Below, in pieces: positions 46,949 through 57,364 of a stretch of 64,000 nucleotides of DNA. The notes below the pieces were generated by a model. The model saw only the letters and a program-made list of their open reading frames with translations, did not search any database and was not told the DNA's origin. Within the stretch, counting starts at the first letter, position 1. Each line of letters begins with the position of its first letter. The stretch covers positions 297,330 through 361,329 of the forward strand of contig JAECRG010000001.1 in the NCBI GenBank assembly GCA_015999875.1. The letters are read 5' to 3'. Source of the DNA: Candidatus Saccharimonadota bacterium (GTDB lineage Bacteria; Patescibacteriota; Saccharimonadia; Saccharimonadales; Saccharimonadaceae). Made by a program: the position numbers and the translations under genes.

Positions 46949-48166
46949 TCACAAATCAGTTGGCAGTTTTTGGCTGAGATTGCGATGGCCTTTTGCGGTG
47001 ATCAAGATATCATCTTCGATACGCACGCCGATACCCTCTTCGGGAATATAAATACCCGGCTCTACAGTAAGTACCATGTTTGGTTCGAAATATTTTGGTC
47101 GGCCGAGCGAGTCATGCACATCAATTCCGAGGCCATGACTAATCGCATGGGGGAAATACTGCCTATAGCGCTCGTCACCTAGTGAGCTTAAAAGACCCAC
47201 CTCAATCAATGCCTGTTTCATACGCGCATCTACTTTATCGCCATATTCAGCAACAGAGAGATCGGGTGCCAGCATAGCGACGATGTCTAAATGCGCCGCC
47301 TGGACAGCCGCATGGACTTCTCGCTGTCGTTTTGTAGGTTCATAGTAGGAATACGTACGAGTGATGTCGGCCGCATAATGCTCTACTTGCGCACCAACGT
47401 CGAGAAGTACTAACGTTCGTTTTTTGAGCGGCGCATTGTTTTCAATATAATGTAGCGTGCAGGCATTGCTGCCCCCGGCCACAATAGGATCATAGGCATG
47501 CCCTCTTCCGCCAGTCTCTCGAAATGCCTTGTTGAGCTCTGCTTCGATTTCATATTCATATTTATATGCCTGGAATGATGCGCGAATACTCAACAGCGCT
47601 TTGGAAGTAATTGCTATAGCCGACTCAATTGCCTTAATCTCAACGGGCTGTTTGACAGATCGTAGGTTCGCAAGCTTTGGTCGCAGATCCTGTACACCAA
47701 CAAAAATACGAGCTAGTTTTTCATGCATCTCTCGCTGAGCAGGATTTAAAATAAAGTCGAAATCCTCGGCACGCTCGGGCTGACCAATGAAATATGCGAG
47801 ACGATGCTGACGTGCGGTTTGTAGCAGTAATTCATCTGCCTTTGATCGGGTAATTATTTCGTCGATACCGCTAATAGCTGTAGCTTCGTCTATGCTTAAA
47901 CTACCGTCGAAAAGTGCATGTACAGGGTCTACGTCTGGAGTGACAAGCCAGCTTTTACCTCGTGCACCGTCCATAATGAGCCACCAGCCAGGTCGCTCTA
48001 TACCCGTCAGATACCAAAAATTTCCTTCTTGCTCGAATCTAGAGGCTGCATCGTTACTTGACTGCATTGCACTATAGGCCGATGCGACCAGTACTCCACC
48101 TTCGAGTATCTCCATGGTTTTGTCGCGGTTTTCAGCAAAGAATTCAGCATTCATCAGTCGTTTCAT
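46949..48166 (-). CDS. Xaa-Pro aminopeptidase (M24B)
   Basis: AMP_N domain plus VLLDVGAQVEHYAADITRTY, HAISHGLGIDVHD, VLTVEPGIYIPEEGIGVRIEDD. Confidence 0.94.
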   Translation of the reverse strand: MKRLMNAEFFAENRDKTMEILEGGVLVASAYSAMQSSNDAASRFEQEGNFWYLTGIERPGWWLIMDGARGKSWLVTPDVDPVHALFDGSLSIDEATAISGIDEIITRSKADELLLQTARQHRLAYFIGQPERAEDFDFILNPAQREMHEKLARIFVGVQDLRPKLANLRSVKQPVEIKAIESAIAITSKALLSIRASFQAYKYEYEIEAELNKAFRETGGRGHAYDPIVAGGSNACTLHYIENNAPLKKRTLVLLDVGAQVEHYAADITRTYSYYEPTKRQREVHAAVQAAHLDIVAMLAPDLSVAEYGDKVDARMKQALIEVGLLSSLGDERYRQYFPHAISHGLGIDVHDSLGRPKYFEPNMVLTVEPGIYIPEEGIGVRIEDDILITAKGHRNLSQKLPTDL

Positions 48167-48178
48167 ACTACTAGCCTA

Positions 48179-49723
48179 TCACAAATACTTTTTGATACTG
48201 GCAGCTTTTTGCGTACCGATCACTCTTGCGATATCTGCCTCCCCTACCAGTTTAAGTCCTCTCACGCTACCAAATGTCTTGATAAGTTTTTTACGTGTCG
48301 CAGGACCGATGCCCGGGATGTCTTCGAGCGTACTCTCAGTTTGTTTTTGACGTTTGAGCACCGTATGGTAACTCACGGCAAAACGATGCGACTCGTCACG
48401 GATGCGCTGAAACAACTTGACGACATCAGTATGAGGATACACTTGTGTACCAGCACGAAGATTACGTGAATGTGACGAGGCATTACGCTGGCCAGGGTGC
48501 AAATTCACGATATAAAATTCGCCACTTCGCTCAACATAAATACCTTCTTGCGGTGATGAGATGAGGGATTGCAAGTAGCTAGTGGCAATATTCGATTTCT
48601 CTCTATGCACTATCACTTCTTCTTCTCGCTTTGCGATACTTATGACCGGGCAAGTTACTCCACGCTCACCCAGTGCGCGAATCGCCGACTCAAGCTGCCC
48701 TTTGCCACCATCAACCAATACTAAGTTCGGTACACCCCAGCTTTGAATATTTTTTGGGCTAAATCGGCGAAGTAGCGTTTCGTACATATTGTAGTAATCA
48801 TCGTTTTGCTGAAGCTTTGTCTTAAACTTACGATATTCAGCACGATTACTTACACCATTCGTAAATACAACCATACTCGCCACAACGTTTGTACCCCCCA
48901 TATGGCTAATGTCATATCCTTCAATTCTTGCAGGCAGCACGGGCAACCCAAACAGCAAACGAATATCTCCAAGTGCTTTATCTTTGCTTATGTCGAGAAA
49001 TTCTCGATCACCAAACATGACACGACGCTGGAGCTCACGCATGTGCCCAAGTTTATTACGAAGCACTGCGGCTCTCTCAAACTCATGAAGCCCTGCCGCG
49101 GTCTTCATTTCTTGTTCTATCTCATTTGCGAGTAGTTTACGATTGCCCTTTATGTAGCTGATCAACTTACGAAGATTTGCCTTATATGCTTCGCTACCTT
49201 CATCTCGTTTTGGACTCAAACCTAAGTCTTCGTCGAGTCGAGACTGGCCAGGTTTTGGCTCACGGATGTAATATGGAAATACTTTACGTAAATATCGTAA
49301 AGCTTTCTTGAGTGCATAGCTGTTATAGAAAGGGCCATAGTACTCAGCGCTGTCGTCGGCAGGGTTACGCGTAAATGACACGGTTGGCCACTCACTTCTG
49401 AGATCGACACGCACAAACATCTGCGACTTATCGTCACGGAGTAAAATATTGTACCGTGGCATATACCGCTTAACCATCTCACTTTCAAGAAACAACGCGT
49501 CGATTTCACTTTCCGTCTCCACCCAGTCAGTGTCAAATATCTCCGCAACAAGCGCCTGCGTCTTGATGTCTTTGTCTCGTGGATCTTGAAAATACTGCCG
49601 CACTCGGTTACGCAGCACCGCCGCTTTGCCAACATAAATAATCTCTCCGGTCGTATCTTTATGAAAATACACACCCGGGTTTCGAGGCAATGTCTTTAGC
49701 TTTTCTTCTAGTTTCGCGTTCAC
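48179..49723 (-). CDS. uvrC: Excinuclease ABC subunit C
   Basis: GIY-YIG N-terminus (NPGVYFHKDTTGEIIYVGKA), EGYDISHMGGTNVVASMVVF, C-terminal HhH. Confidence 0.95.
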   Translation of the reverse strand: MNAKLEEKLKTLPRNPGVYFHKDTTGEIIYVGKAAVLRNRVRQYFQDPRDKDIKTQALVAEIFDTDWVETESEIDALFLESEMVKRYMPRYNILLRDDKSQMFVRVDLRSEWPTVSFTRNPADDSAEYYGPFYNSYALKKALRYLRKVFPYYIREPKPGQSRLDEDLGLSPKRDEGSEAYKANLRKLISYIKGNRKLLANEIEQEMKTAAGLHEFERAAVLRNKLGHMRELQRRVMFGDREFLDISKDKALGDIRLLFGLPVLPARIEGYDISHMGGTNVVASMVVFTNGVSNRAEYRKFKTKLQQNDDYYNMYETLLRRFSPKNIQSWGVPNLVLVDGGKGQLESAIRALGERGVTCPVISIAKREEEVIVHREKSNIATSYLQSLISSPQEGIYVERSGEFYIVNLHPGQRNASSHSRNLRAGTQVYPHTDVVKLFQRIRDESHRFAVSYHTVLKRQKQTESTLEDIPGIGPATRKKLIKTFGSVRGLKLVGEADIARVIGTQKAASIKKYL

Positions 49724-49741
49724 TACTCCTAGTATACCGTA

Positions 49742-50650
49742 CTACTGTTTGCCGTTGATATCGTGCCCGCCAAATTTGTTTCTTTGCGCAGCCAACAGTT
49801 TTGTCGCGAAGTTCACTTCACCCTCCTGTGATGCCAAGCGCACATCAAATGATGCCTGAATTGCCGGTAGTGGAATACCGAGCTCGTTTGCAGTTTCGAG
49901 AGTCCAGCGTGCCTCTCCAGATTCCGCCACCACACCATCGATGCCTTCAAGCTCTGGCGATTCACTGAGTGCTTCAGCGCTCAGCTCGTTTAGCCATGAA
50001 GTGACCACACTACTGTGCTGCCAGACTTCACCGGCGCGAGCAAGGTCAATGTCGCGAATCGGCCCCTCTCTCAGCATACGATAGCCCTCTGCGAGACTCT
50101 GCATCATACCGTATTCGATTGCGTTATGCACCATCTTCACATAGTGACCAGCGCCGCTAGGGCCAAAGTGACTATGAGCACCGCTTGGAGCAGCCAAAGT
50201 ATCAAGTAGTGGAGATACGTATTCATAGATTGAACGGTTACCACCGACCATCATACAGAAGCCACGCTTCATACCATGCACACCGCCGCTTGTGCCGATA
50301 TCGAGCAAATTGCAACCTTTTGCGCTCACACGCTCGCTTCGTGCGCTATCACCACGATAATCACTGTTGCCTCCGTCAATAATATTGCTACCTTCAGGAG
50401 CAAGTGCGGTCCACTCGTCAATCGCAGTATCAATCACACTTGCTGGTATCATAATCCATACCAAGATTGGTTCACCCGCAAATGCTGCAACTGCCTCTTC
50501 TTTGGTGTATGCAGCAATTGCACCTTTCGCTACCATCTCATCTATTGGTTCAGGGCTACGATTGTGTGCTACGACCTCGTGTCCGCCTTCAAGTAGCTTT
50601 TCAGCAATTTGTCCGCCCATGCGCCCAAGTCCATCAATAATAATCTTCAT
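49742..50650 (-). CDS. gnd: 6-phosphogluconate dehydrogenase (decarboxylating)
   Basis: IDGLGRMGGQIAEKLLEGGHEV, GNSDYRGD, GTSGGVHGMKRGFCMMVGG, GPSGAGHYVKMVHNAIEYGMMQ. Confidence 0.93.
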   Translation of the reverse strand: MKIIIDGLGRMGGQIAEKLLEGGHEVVAHNRSPEPIDEMVAKGAIAAYTKEEAVAAFAGEPILVWIMIPASVIDTAIDEWTALAPEGSNIIDGGNSDYRGDSARSERVSAKGCNLLDIGTSGGVHGMKRGFCMMVGGNRSIYEYVSPLLDTLAAPSGAHSHFGPSGAGHYVKMVHNAIEYGMMQSLAEGYRMLREGPIRDIDLARAGEVWQHSSVVTSWLNELSAEALSESPELEGIDGVVAESGEARWTLETANELGIPLPAIQASFDVRLASQEGEVNFATKLLAAQRNKFGGHDINGKQ

Positions 50651-50679
50651 AGTAAAATCCCCCTTGTGTTTGTTAGGTG

Positions 50680-51339
50680 TCAGTCAGCAAAATCACTGAA
50701 AAGCGTAACTTTTGGTACGGTTTTCAGCGCCTGTGCAGGCTGATCGTATATATCGATTTCTTCATGCAACAGCTGACTCAGCGTAAGATGCTTATCGTCG
50801 CCGTGCGCGTACGCCACAGCTTCATCAAGTTGCGCAATAGCCTTTGGCGTCATAGTGACTCGGGCAAAATCTTCACCCTCAAACTGCGCAGCATTCTCAT
50901 CACTTGATGCGGCAATCGTACGGGGCTTAATACCCGCCGTGTGTCCGTCAGCACCAATACCGAATAGTCCAATTTTGTAGTCGTATGTTGCAAATAATTG
51001 AGATAGTTTATTGGCGAAGTCTTGAGCCGTAGTCTCGATGTCTTCACCTCGCAATACTCGGTAAGCATTGATTGTTGCAAGATTAAAACCAAGCTGCTCA
51101 AGCTGCATCCAATTCTCATCTGGGTGGTTTGGTCGGCCATAGCGCTCATCCGTAAGCGTAATGCATAATTTTGATGTATCAACGTCTTCGAGTTCAGCCA
51201 GTACTTTGGTGGCGACCTTCATCGCTGAGCCGCCAGGCACCAACCACAACACAGCCTTATCCGCATGTAAATTGGCAATAAGAGTAGAAGTCAAGTATTC
51301 GACAATTTTCTGATCATCTTGTTCAGTCACTAACTTCAT
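50680..51339 (-). CDS. pgl: 6-phosphogluconolactonase
   Basis: VPGGSAMKVATKVLAEL, TLTDERYG, FGIGADGHTAGIKP; start MKLVTEQDD at 51339. Confidence 0.9.
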   Translation of the reverse strand: MKLVTEQDDQKIVEYLTSTLIANLHADKAVLWLVPGGSAMKVATKVLAELEDVDTSKLCITLTDERYGRPNHPDENWMQLEQLGFNLATINAYRVLRGEDIETTAQDFANKLSQLFATYDYKIGLFGIGADGHTAGIKPRTIAASSDENAAQFEGEDFARVTMTPKAIAQLDEAVAYAHGDDKHLTLSQLLHEEIDIYDQPAQALKTVPKVTLFSDFAD

Positions 51340-51387
51340 AGATATCCTGGCACTAGTATACAAGGTTGCTATGCACCATGCAAACAA

Positions 51388-52050
51388 CTAGTTTTTGATT
51401 TCAACACCAGACATAATCACGTCACCTGTTATATACAGTACCGGAGCGTTTTTGCCACCTTCACGTTCTGACTTATCTTCTACGCCACCGAGAATTGCAG
51501 ACGTTTGGTTGCGCACAGTAATTTCCCTAGGCACAACCAACTCAATTCCGCCACAAAGTGCAAACACCTCTACTGTCGCCTCTTTCTTGATAGTTGCCTT
51601 GCGTAGATCAAGCTTCGCTCCACCCATGACTGCGGTCAGTTTACTACCCTTAAAGTCATCGGAAGTGTTTTTTTGATCGCTACCACCGAGGATCGCAGTC
51701 ACGTCATCGCGGTCGGACTTACTTGCACTAGTACGAGTAGCCCGTTTGAATACGATAGATAGACCTACAGTGATAATGACAAGTGGCCAAAAAATCTGCC
51801 AAGGATTAACATCAACAATATCGAGCTCGCGCAACTGAAAAAGAATACCGACGCCTACAAGCAGTAGCGACCAGAAGTAGTTTTTTGCGTCGTTGAGCCA
51901 CACCAACACACCCGCAAATATTACAGCAACCGGCCACCAGCTCCCCATAAAACTACCGAAATCGATGACATTGAATGCGTCGAGCAAAAAACCCGTGCCG
52001 ACTGCAATAATTGCTATACCTGTGATGATACGTGTAAATTGTGCTTTCAT
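51388..52050 (-). CDS. LiaF-like / DUF5668 membrane protein
   Basis: TM-rich N-terminus, C-terminal SKLTAVMGGAKLDLRKATIKKEATVEVFALCGGIELVVPREITV. Confidence 0.85.
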   Translation of the reverse strand: MKAQFTRIITGIAIIAVGTGFLLDAFNVIDFGSFMGSWWPVAVIFAGVLVWLNDAKNYFWSLLLVGVGILFQLRELDIVDVNPWQIFWPLVIITVGLSIVFKRATRTSASKSDRDDVTAILGGSDQKNTSDDFKGSKLTAVMGGAKLDLRKATIKKEATVEVFALCGGIELVVPREITVRNQTSAILGGVEDKSEREGGKNAPVLYITGDVIMSGVEIKN

Positions 52051-52114
52051 ACGTTTATCATACACGTTTAAGCGACGAAAGAGAATCCATAGTTTAAGGT
52101 ATACTAGTTAGTAA

Positions 52115-52837
52115 ATGAAACGCCTTCCTACAAAATCACAGAACTTCTTGCGCAAGCCTAGTCTAGTCAAAACACTTGCAGGTCACAGTAATCTTAAAAA
52201 AACTGACACAGTTTATGATATTGGTGCTGGTAGCGGCATTATCTCGTCCGTGCTTGCGGAGCGTTGTAGTCGAGTCATCGCGGTCGAACACGACGCACGC
52301 ATGATCACAACACTACGCGACAACGTAGCGAAGTTCGATAACGTAGAAGTTGTGGTTGGGGACGCACTTACGTTCGCCCTACCAGATAATGAGTACAAAG
52401 TATTTGCCAATATACCTTTTCACCTCAGCTCGCCTATCGTTCGTCGTCTCACAGAAACGACCAATCCACCAAGCGCCATCTATCTGATAGTTCAGAAACA
52501 ATTCGCACAAAAACTTTTGATCGGCGACTATTCGTTCACGGGTCTACTTGGGGCATTTATCGCGCCCCTGTTCGAGGTACGCATTCGCTACAAGTTAGAT
52601 CGTACTGACTTCTGGCCGCACCCGGCTGTAGATACCGTGTTCATAGAGCTGCTTCGTCGAAAATCACCGCTCCTACCATCCACAGACATGCCCCGCTACC
52701 GGGCATTTGTAGAGCAGTGCTTCTCGCGCCAGAAATACTTCGCCACACTAGGAGTTGGCGATGTGAAGCCATCGGAAATGACTGCCGAGCAATGGCTCAA
52801 ATTATTTAAGGCTAAAGGACTAAAACAGTCCAAGTAG
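52115..52837 (+). CDS. rRNA adenine N6-dimethyltransferase, Erm-like
   Basis: SQNFL, VYDIGAGSGIISSVLAE, VFANIPFHLSSPIVRRL, DFWPHPAVDTVFI. Confidence 0.88.
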   Translation: MKRLPTKSQNFLRKPSLVKTLAGHSNLKKTDTVYDIGAGSGIISSVLAERCSRVIAVEHDARMITTLRDNVAKFDNVEVVVGDALTFALPDNEYKVFANIPFHLSSPIVRRLTETTNPPSAIYLIVQKQFAQKLLIGDYSFTGLLGAFIAPLFEVRIRYKLDRTDFWPHPAVDTVFIELLRRKSPLLPSTDMPRYRAFVEQCFSRQKYFATLGVGDVKPSEMTAEQWLKLFKAKGLKQSK

Positions 52838-53356
52838 TCTCTTGACCGTAGTGCTACTACGCATCGTGATACGTCTGTATATAGGTGTCCCGATTATTTT
52901 CGGCACGACACTCTTGTTATAGTCCGCCATGGGCAGTGTCCAAAAAACTACCTGTCCATACGAATCAAGCTTATCTACCGTAGACGTCTTTTTCTGCAAT
53001 TCAGTCAGCACTTCTTTCGCTGTGGTTGGCGCAATCACAAACAGCGCATCATTGCGCATACCCTGTGTGCCATCCGCCCACCAGCCAGGTGCATGATCTA
53101 GTGCATCTTCGAAATCATCCTTAGAAATCACGGTAGCCACTACAATGAAGCCAAATCTATCCTCGATAGCCACCTCACACTTATGGATCAATGCCGCTAT
53201 GTCGGTCTCGTCGCAAGCGAAAAATAGGTTACCGCTATTAATATAAGTAGATACATTGCTAAATCCTAGCCGCTCAAAACAATCTCGTAGCTCGCTCATG
53301 GCAACTTTGTTATTGCCCCCTACATTAATACCCCGGAGCAATGCAACATACTTCAT
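52820..53356 (-). CDS. DUF1697 family protein
   Basis: MKYVALLRGINVGGNNKVAMSELRDCFERLGFSNVSTYINSGNLFF. Confidence 0.94.
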   Translation of the reverse strand: MKYVALLRGINVGGNNKVAMSELRDCFERLGFSNVSTYINSGNLFFACDETDIAALIHKCEVAIEDRFGFIVVATVISKDDFEDALDHAPGWWADGTQGMRNDALFVIAPTTAKEVLTELQKKTSTVDKLDSYGQVVFWTLPMADYNKSVVPKIIGTPIYRRITMRSSTTVKRLLGLF

Positions 53357-53357
53357 A

Positions 53358-53819
53358 TTAGAAGTCCGCAATAACAAGCTTTTTCATTTGCATCATTTTT
53401 GCGTAGGCACCTGGCCGCTTCATTAGTTCACCCATGTTTTCGGGCACGATTTGCCAGCTCAAACCAAATTTGTCTTTACACCAGCCGCATTGCTCATTCT
53501 CGGGATGTGCAGATAATTTTGCCCAATACTTATCAATTTCTGCTTGGTCTTTGCATGATATAGAAAACGATACCGCTTCGCTAAACGTAAATTCCGGTCC
53601 AGCGTTTATGCCAACAAAATTCATACCGAGCATCTCAAACTCTACCGCAAGTGGCTTCCCAGCTAGGTCTAGTTGAAAATCTGCCAAGCCCTCTTCTACA
53701 CTATTTGGATAGTATTCCACTGATGTAATCTTACTTTCAGGCAGCACTGAGACATAATAGTCTGCAGCTTCTTTGGCGCTTCCATCGAACCATAAGTTCG
53801 GAATAATCTTTTGAACCAT
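53358..53819 (-). CDS. VOC family protein (PhnB/3-demethylubiquinone methyltransferase-like)
   Basis: IIPNLWFDGSAKEAADYYVSVLPESKI...CGWCKDKFGLSWQIVP. Confidence 0.95.
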   Translation of the reverse strand: MVQKIIPNLWFDGSAKEAADYYVSVLPESKITSVEYYPNSVEEGLADFQLDLAGKPLAVEFEMLGMNFVGINAGPEFTFSEAVSFSISCKDQAEIDKYWAKLSAHPENEQCGWCKDKFGLSWQIVPENMGELMKRPGAYAKMMQMKKLVIADF

Positions 53820-54263
53820 TTAATCCTCCTTGAGCTTTATGCCCGCTTCTTTTAGCAGCCTAATCGCCTTTGGCCCTACTCCATGTAATGCCAAAAGTTC
53901 TCGTTCGGTAAACTGTGTAAGTTGAGATGGTTTTGTAACACCGATCACTGTAAGTGCGCTTGTTGCAGGATCACCAATGTATAGCAAGGTGTCTTTGCCA
54001 TCGAGTTTCAGCTTATTGCTAGGATCGCTATGTGTTTTGCCGCTATTAACATGAGAATCAGAAATTTTGGCACCGTTTTTGATTACGTGCACTAGAGCCA
54101 TTGCGTGCCCCCTACCTAGATCATAGTCACTAGCAAGCCACTGTATAATTTCACCTGATTTCGTTGCTTTTCCGAAGCCTTTTTTCTCTGCTTCATCAAT
54201 AAACTGCTGCGGAGTCTTACCAGTTTTAGCTTCGATATTATCTAAATATGCTTGAAAAGACAT
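53820..54263 (-). CDS. DUF4287 domain-containing protein
   Basis: MSFQAYLDNIEAKTGKTPQQFIDEAEKKG..SGEIIQWLASDYDLGRGHAMALVHVIKNG. Confidence 0.92.
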   Translation of the reverse strand: MSFQAYLDNIEAKTGKTPQQFIDEAEKKGFGKATKSGEIIQWLASDYDLGRGHAMALVHVIKNGAKISDSHVNSGKTHSDPSNKLKLDGKDTLLYIGDPATSALTVIGVTKPSQLTQFTERELLALHGVGPKAIRLLKEAGIKLKED

Positions 54264-54264
54264 G

Positions 54265-54615
54265 CTAACCTCTTACTTGATTTTTTCTAAACTGCACCAT
54301 TCGCTTGATGAGATCGACAGGCAGCGGCTGGTCGAGCGGGAATTGCACCGATCCCTTGCCCTGCTTGTACTTCGCGAGGTCGTCTGCGAACTCTTCGTGA
54401 CCCTGAGGAGTCGCATAAAACCCTATATGATGTGCATAGCCACCGAAATATACTAGTGGTTTCTTATGAGTCTTGTACCCAACTAACCCGTACATAATTC
54501 CTTCGTCTGCGTCAGGTACTTCTGCACGTACAATTTCGCGGAGTGTAAGCAGCCGTGCTTTTACTTCCCCGTCAAACTGATTAATATATTCATCTACGTT
54601 CGATACCATGCTCAT
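54265..54615 (-). CDS. DUF1801 family protein (iron-chaperone-like)
   Basis: VDEYINQFDGEVKARLLTLREIVRAEVPDADEGIMYGLVGYK. Confidence 0.93.
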   Translation of the reverse strand: MSMVSNVDEYINQFDGEVKARLLTLREIVRAEVPDADEGIMYGLVGYKTHKKPLVYFGGYAHHIGFYATPQGHEEFADDLAKYKQGKGSVQFPLDQPLPVDLIKRMVQFRKNQVRG

Positions 54616-54630
54616 GCTCCTATTATATAC

Positions 54631-55029
54631 CTAGCCTAGTAGTTGCACCGCGAGATATGCGCCAGCTGCAGTCAGTGCCGTGATCAGCGCACCCCATAGC
54701 AAATCGATCACAACGATCTTACGAGAATACCCCTTCATAGTGGCGAGATTCGTGAGGTCGTAAGTCGCATATGCCACAAAACCAAATAGTGCGCCCATGC
54801 CAGCAGCATATATTAAAGATTCTTTCTCGAGGGCAGGCGAAACCACGAACACAACTGTGCCAACAACGTATATCACATAAAATATCAGAGCCGGAACCAT
54901 ATTTGGCTTTTTGAGTAATAATTCACCCATTTCACTATAGTAGATTTTCTTGCCAACGTAGCCGAGCCATACATAATCAAGTGCGCCCATAATGATTGCT
55001 GCTGAGATAAATGCGATTGTGAGTTCCAT
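54631..55029 (-). CDS. DUF2177 family membrane protein
   Basis: ALDYVWLGYVGKKIYYSEMGELLLKKPN...GFVAYATYDLTNLATMKGYSRKIVVIDLLWG. Confidence 0.94.
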   Translation of the reverse strand: MELTIAFISAAIIMGALDYVWLGYVGKKIYYSEMGELLLKKPNMVPALIFYVIYVVGTVVFVVSPALEKESLIYAAGMGALFGFVAYATYDLTNLATMKGYSRKIVVIDLLWGALITALTAAGAYLAVQLLG

Positions 55030-55125
55030 ATGGCTATTATATCAGTAGACGCTCTCCCACCTTACTGCAAACCGTCAGGGTTATGGATTTTTATAGCTGA
55101 GCTTCTTGCTCTGCCAGCGCGCCAA

Positions 55126-56040
55126 CTAGACAGCAATAGCTCTCTTTGCTTCATGCTTATCCCTGCACTCTATAGTGTGGAAAAGCAGTGCGGGGTCTTG
55201 TTTGCAATTGAGACAAATTAGCACAAGGTCATTGCACTCAGCGTGAGCACAGTTTTCAAAGTTATTCGTCGGCCCACTACAGTGCGAACACACACCTATA
55301 GTCTTCGGATGATCGCTAAAATCGACTGTCATGCGATCATCGAACACACGCAGGGATCCCTCCCATAGTCCGTCATCTCCGTAGGCTTCACCGTACTTTA
55401 CTATTCCACCATCAATCTGGTATACGTCTTTGAAGCCCCGCTTTTTCATCATTGCACTTATCACTTCGCAGCGAATTCCGCCGGTACAGTACGTGACAAT
55501 CTTTTTGTCTTTGATACCGTCGTACTTATCACTTTCAAGCTCAGCGATAAAGTCTCGAGATGTGTTTGTATTCGGCACTATCGCATTTTTGAATTTACCG
55601 ATCTTTGCTTCATGCTCGTTGCGCCCATCGAAAAAGATTACATCGTCACCATATTGCTCAACCAGTTCGTGCACTTGGCTTGGCTTGAGATGCTGACCAC
55701 CGCCGACTATACCGTTTTCATCGACACTCACTTCATCATCACTGTTTTTGAACCCTACGAGCTCTCTACGGTTTTTGACGCTCATTCGAGGAAAATCTTC
55801 GCGTGTGCCATCCGACCATTTGAATACGATGTCCTTAAAGCCTGGGAACTTTTTTGTTTCTTTTATGTACTTCTTAAGATCATCCATCTCACCACCGACA
55901 GTACCGTTAAGCCCGTGCTGACTCACTAGTATGCGTCCATGAAGATTCAGGCTGTCTGTCAATGTTTTTTGCCATAGTTTCACAACTTCCGGATCGGCAA
56001 TCGGAGTGAATTTATAATAGAGAAGTATCTTTTGCATCAA
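55126..56040 (-). CDS. trhO: Rhodanese-domain tRNA uridine(34) hydroxylase (TrhO/UPF0176)
   Basis: [64 protein letters not shown]. Confidence 0.93.
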   Translation of the reverse strand: MMQKILLYYKFTPIADPEVVKLWQKTLTDSLNLHGRILVSQHGLNGTVGGEMDDLKKYIKETKKFPGFKDIVFKWSDGTREDFPRMSVKNRRELVGFKNSDDEVSVDENGIVGGGQHLKPSQVHELVEQYGDDVIFFDGRNEHEAKIGKFKNAIVPNTNTSRDFIAELESDKYDGIKDKKIVTYCTGGIRCEVISAMMKKRGFKDVYQIDGGIVKYGEAYGDDGLWEGSLRVFDDRMTVDFSDHPKTIGVCSHCSGPTNNFENCAHAECNDLVLICLNCKQDPALLFHTIECRDKHEAKRAIAV

Positions 56041-56060
56041 AAGATATTATACCATATCCA

Positions 56061-57356
56061 TTACGACTTTGCGTAGTAGGCTGAAAGTTTCTTATAGGGC
56101 TTCGACATGAAAGCAACCGCCACAATAACAAGCATTACTAAGCTTGCGAGCACGAAGACAAGGGCAATACCACGCGCCTCGCCCTCGCCCAACAACCACT
56201 TAAACGCAGCCTGCCCCTCGGGTGTTCGCATGTATGGAATAATCATAAATTCAGCGATAGGGCCAATCATAAATGCGCTTATAGGTGTCGAGGCAGATTC
56301 GATAGCCTGCGCTAGGCCAAACACGCGACCCTGGCGCTTGAGTGGGACGACGCGTTGTATAATTGTTTGTTCAGCCGCTTCTGCTATTGGCATGATAACC
56401 ATAAATAGCCATATGCCAATCACATAAAGTAGCCACCATTCACGGATAGCAAACGTCATACCCAGGAGTGCTATACCGATGTTCACAAGCAGCATTGTGC
56501 GTACTGGATTTTTTCCAAGACCAAATTTGGCAACGATAAGACCCCCGAGAATGAACCCCGTGCTAGTGATACCGAGGACGACGCCCCACCACTCGACAGA
56601 GAAAAGAGTTAGACCATACGGATCCATTAGCGCCATAAACACACCACCCACTAGGTTGTTGAAGGTCGTGAAGATAATTAGCCAAAATAACCCAGGAACA
56701 GATCGGATGGCCGCCATGCTTCCCTTAATATCTATTTTCTTACCGTCAAGCTCTGGATCGTGTACGATACGCTTCTCGGGAATCTGTACAAAGAGCAAGT
56801 GAACTAAGGCGGCACCCATGCACACGATTGCGATAGCCAGCGTCCAGCCCATACCAAGTAGGCCGATCGAGAGGCCACTAAACACACTTGTCACCATGAA
56901 GCCAACACCCTGCACTGTGCCGACGAGACCATTGGCCTTATCCCTACCTTCTTTTGGCACCAAAATAGTGACAGTTGTCGATAGTGCGATGTTGCGCATG
57001 TTCTCAATCACGCCACCGATCAATATCGTGCCGCCAAATGCCCAGAACAGCCATGACTGCCAGTCAACCAGCGCATCTTTTGGTGATAGCAGGTAGATCA
57101 GTCCTGCAAGCAAAAACATCGCGAATGTAAAGATACTCGAAAACATCATCACATCTTTTTTTCGATTATGATCGACGATGGTGCCAAATATGATACTGAA
57201 GATCGAGACAAACAGCATATACGCACCCCCGATAATCGCCGTTGCGAGTACCGAACGTGTCTCCAAATACACCCAAAACGTTAGAGCAAACCACAAATAA
57301 CTCGTCGTCACATTGGCGATGAGCGTGTTGAAGAGTACTTGATAGAACGGTTTCAC
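56061..57356 (-). CDS. MFS transporter
   Basis: Twelve TM; FGTIVDHNRKKDVMM, KRQGRVFGLAQAIESAS. Confidence 0.9.
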   Translation of the reverse strand: MKPFYQVLFNTLIANVTTSYLWFALTFWVYLETRSVLATAIIGGAYMLFVSIFSIIFGTIVDHNRKKDVMMFSSIFTFAMFLLAGLIYLLSPKDALVDWQSWLFWAFGGTILIGGVIENMRNIALSTTVTILVPKEGRDKANGLVGTVQGVGFMVTSVFSGLSIGLLGMGWTLAIAIVCMGAALVHLLFVQIPEKRIVHDPELDGKKIDIKGSMAAIRSVPGLFWLIIFTTFNNLVGGVFMALMDPYGLTLFSVEWWGVVLGITSTGFILGGLIVAKFGLGKNPVRTMLLVNIGIALLGMTFAIREWWLLYVIGIWLFMVIMPIAEAAEQTIIQRVVPLKRQGRVFGLAQAIESASTPISAFMIGPIAEFMIIPYMRTPEGQAAFKWLLGEGEARGIALVFVLASLVMLVIVAVAFMSKPYKKLSAYYAKS

Positions 57357-57364
57357 TATGCCAA

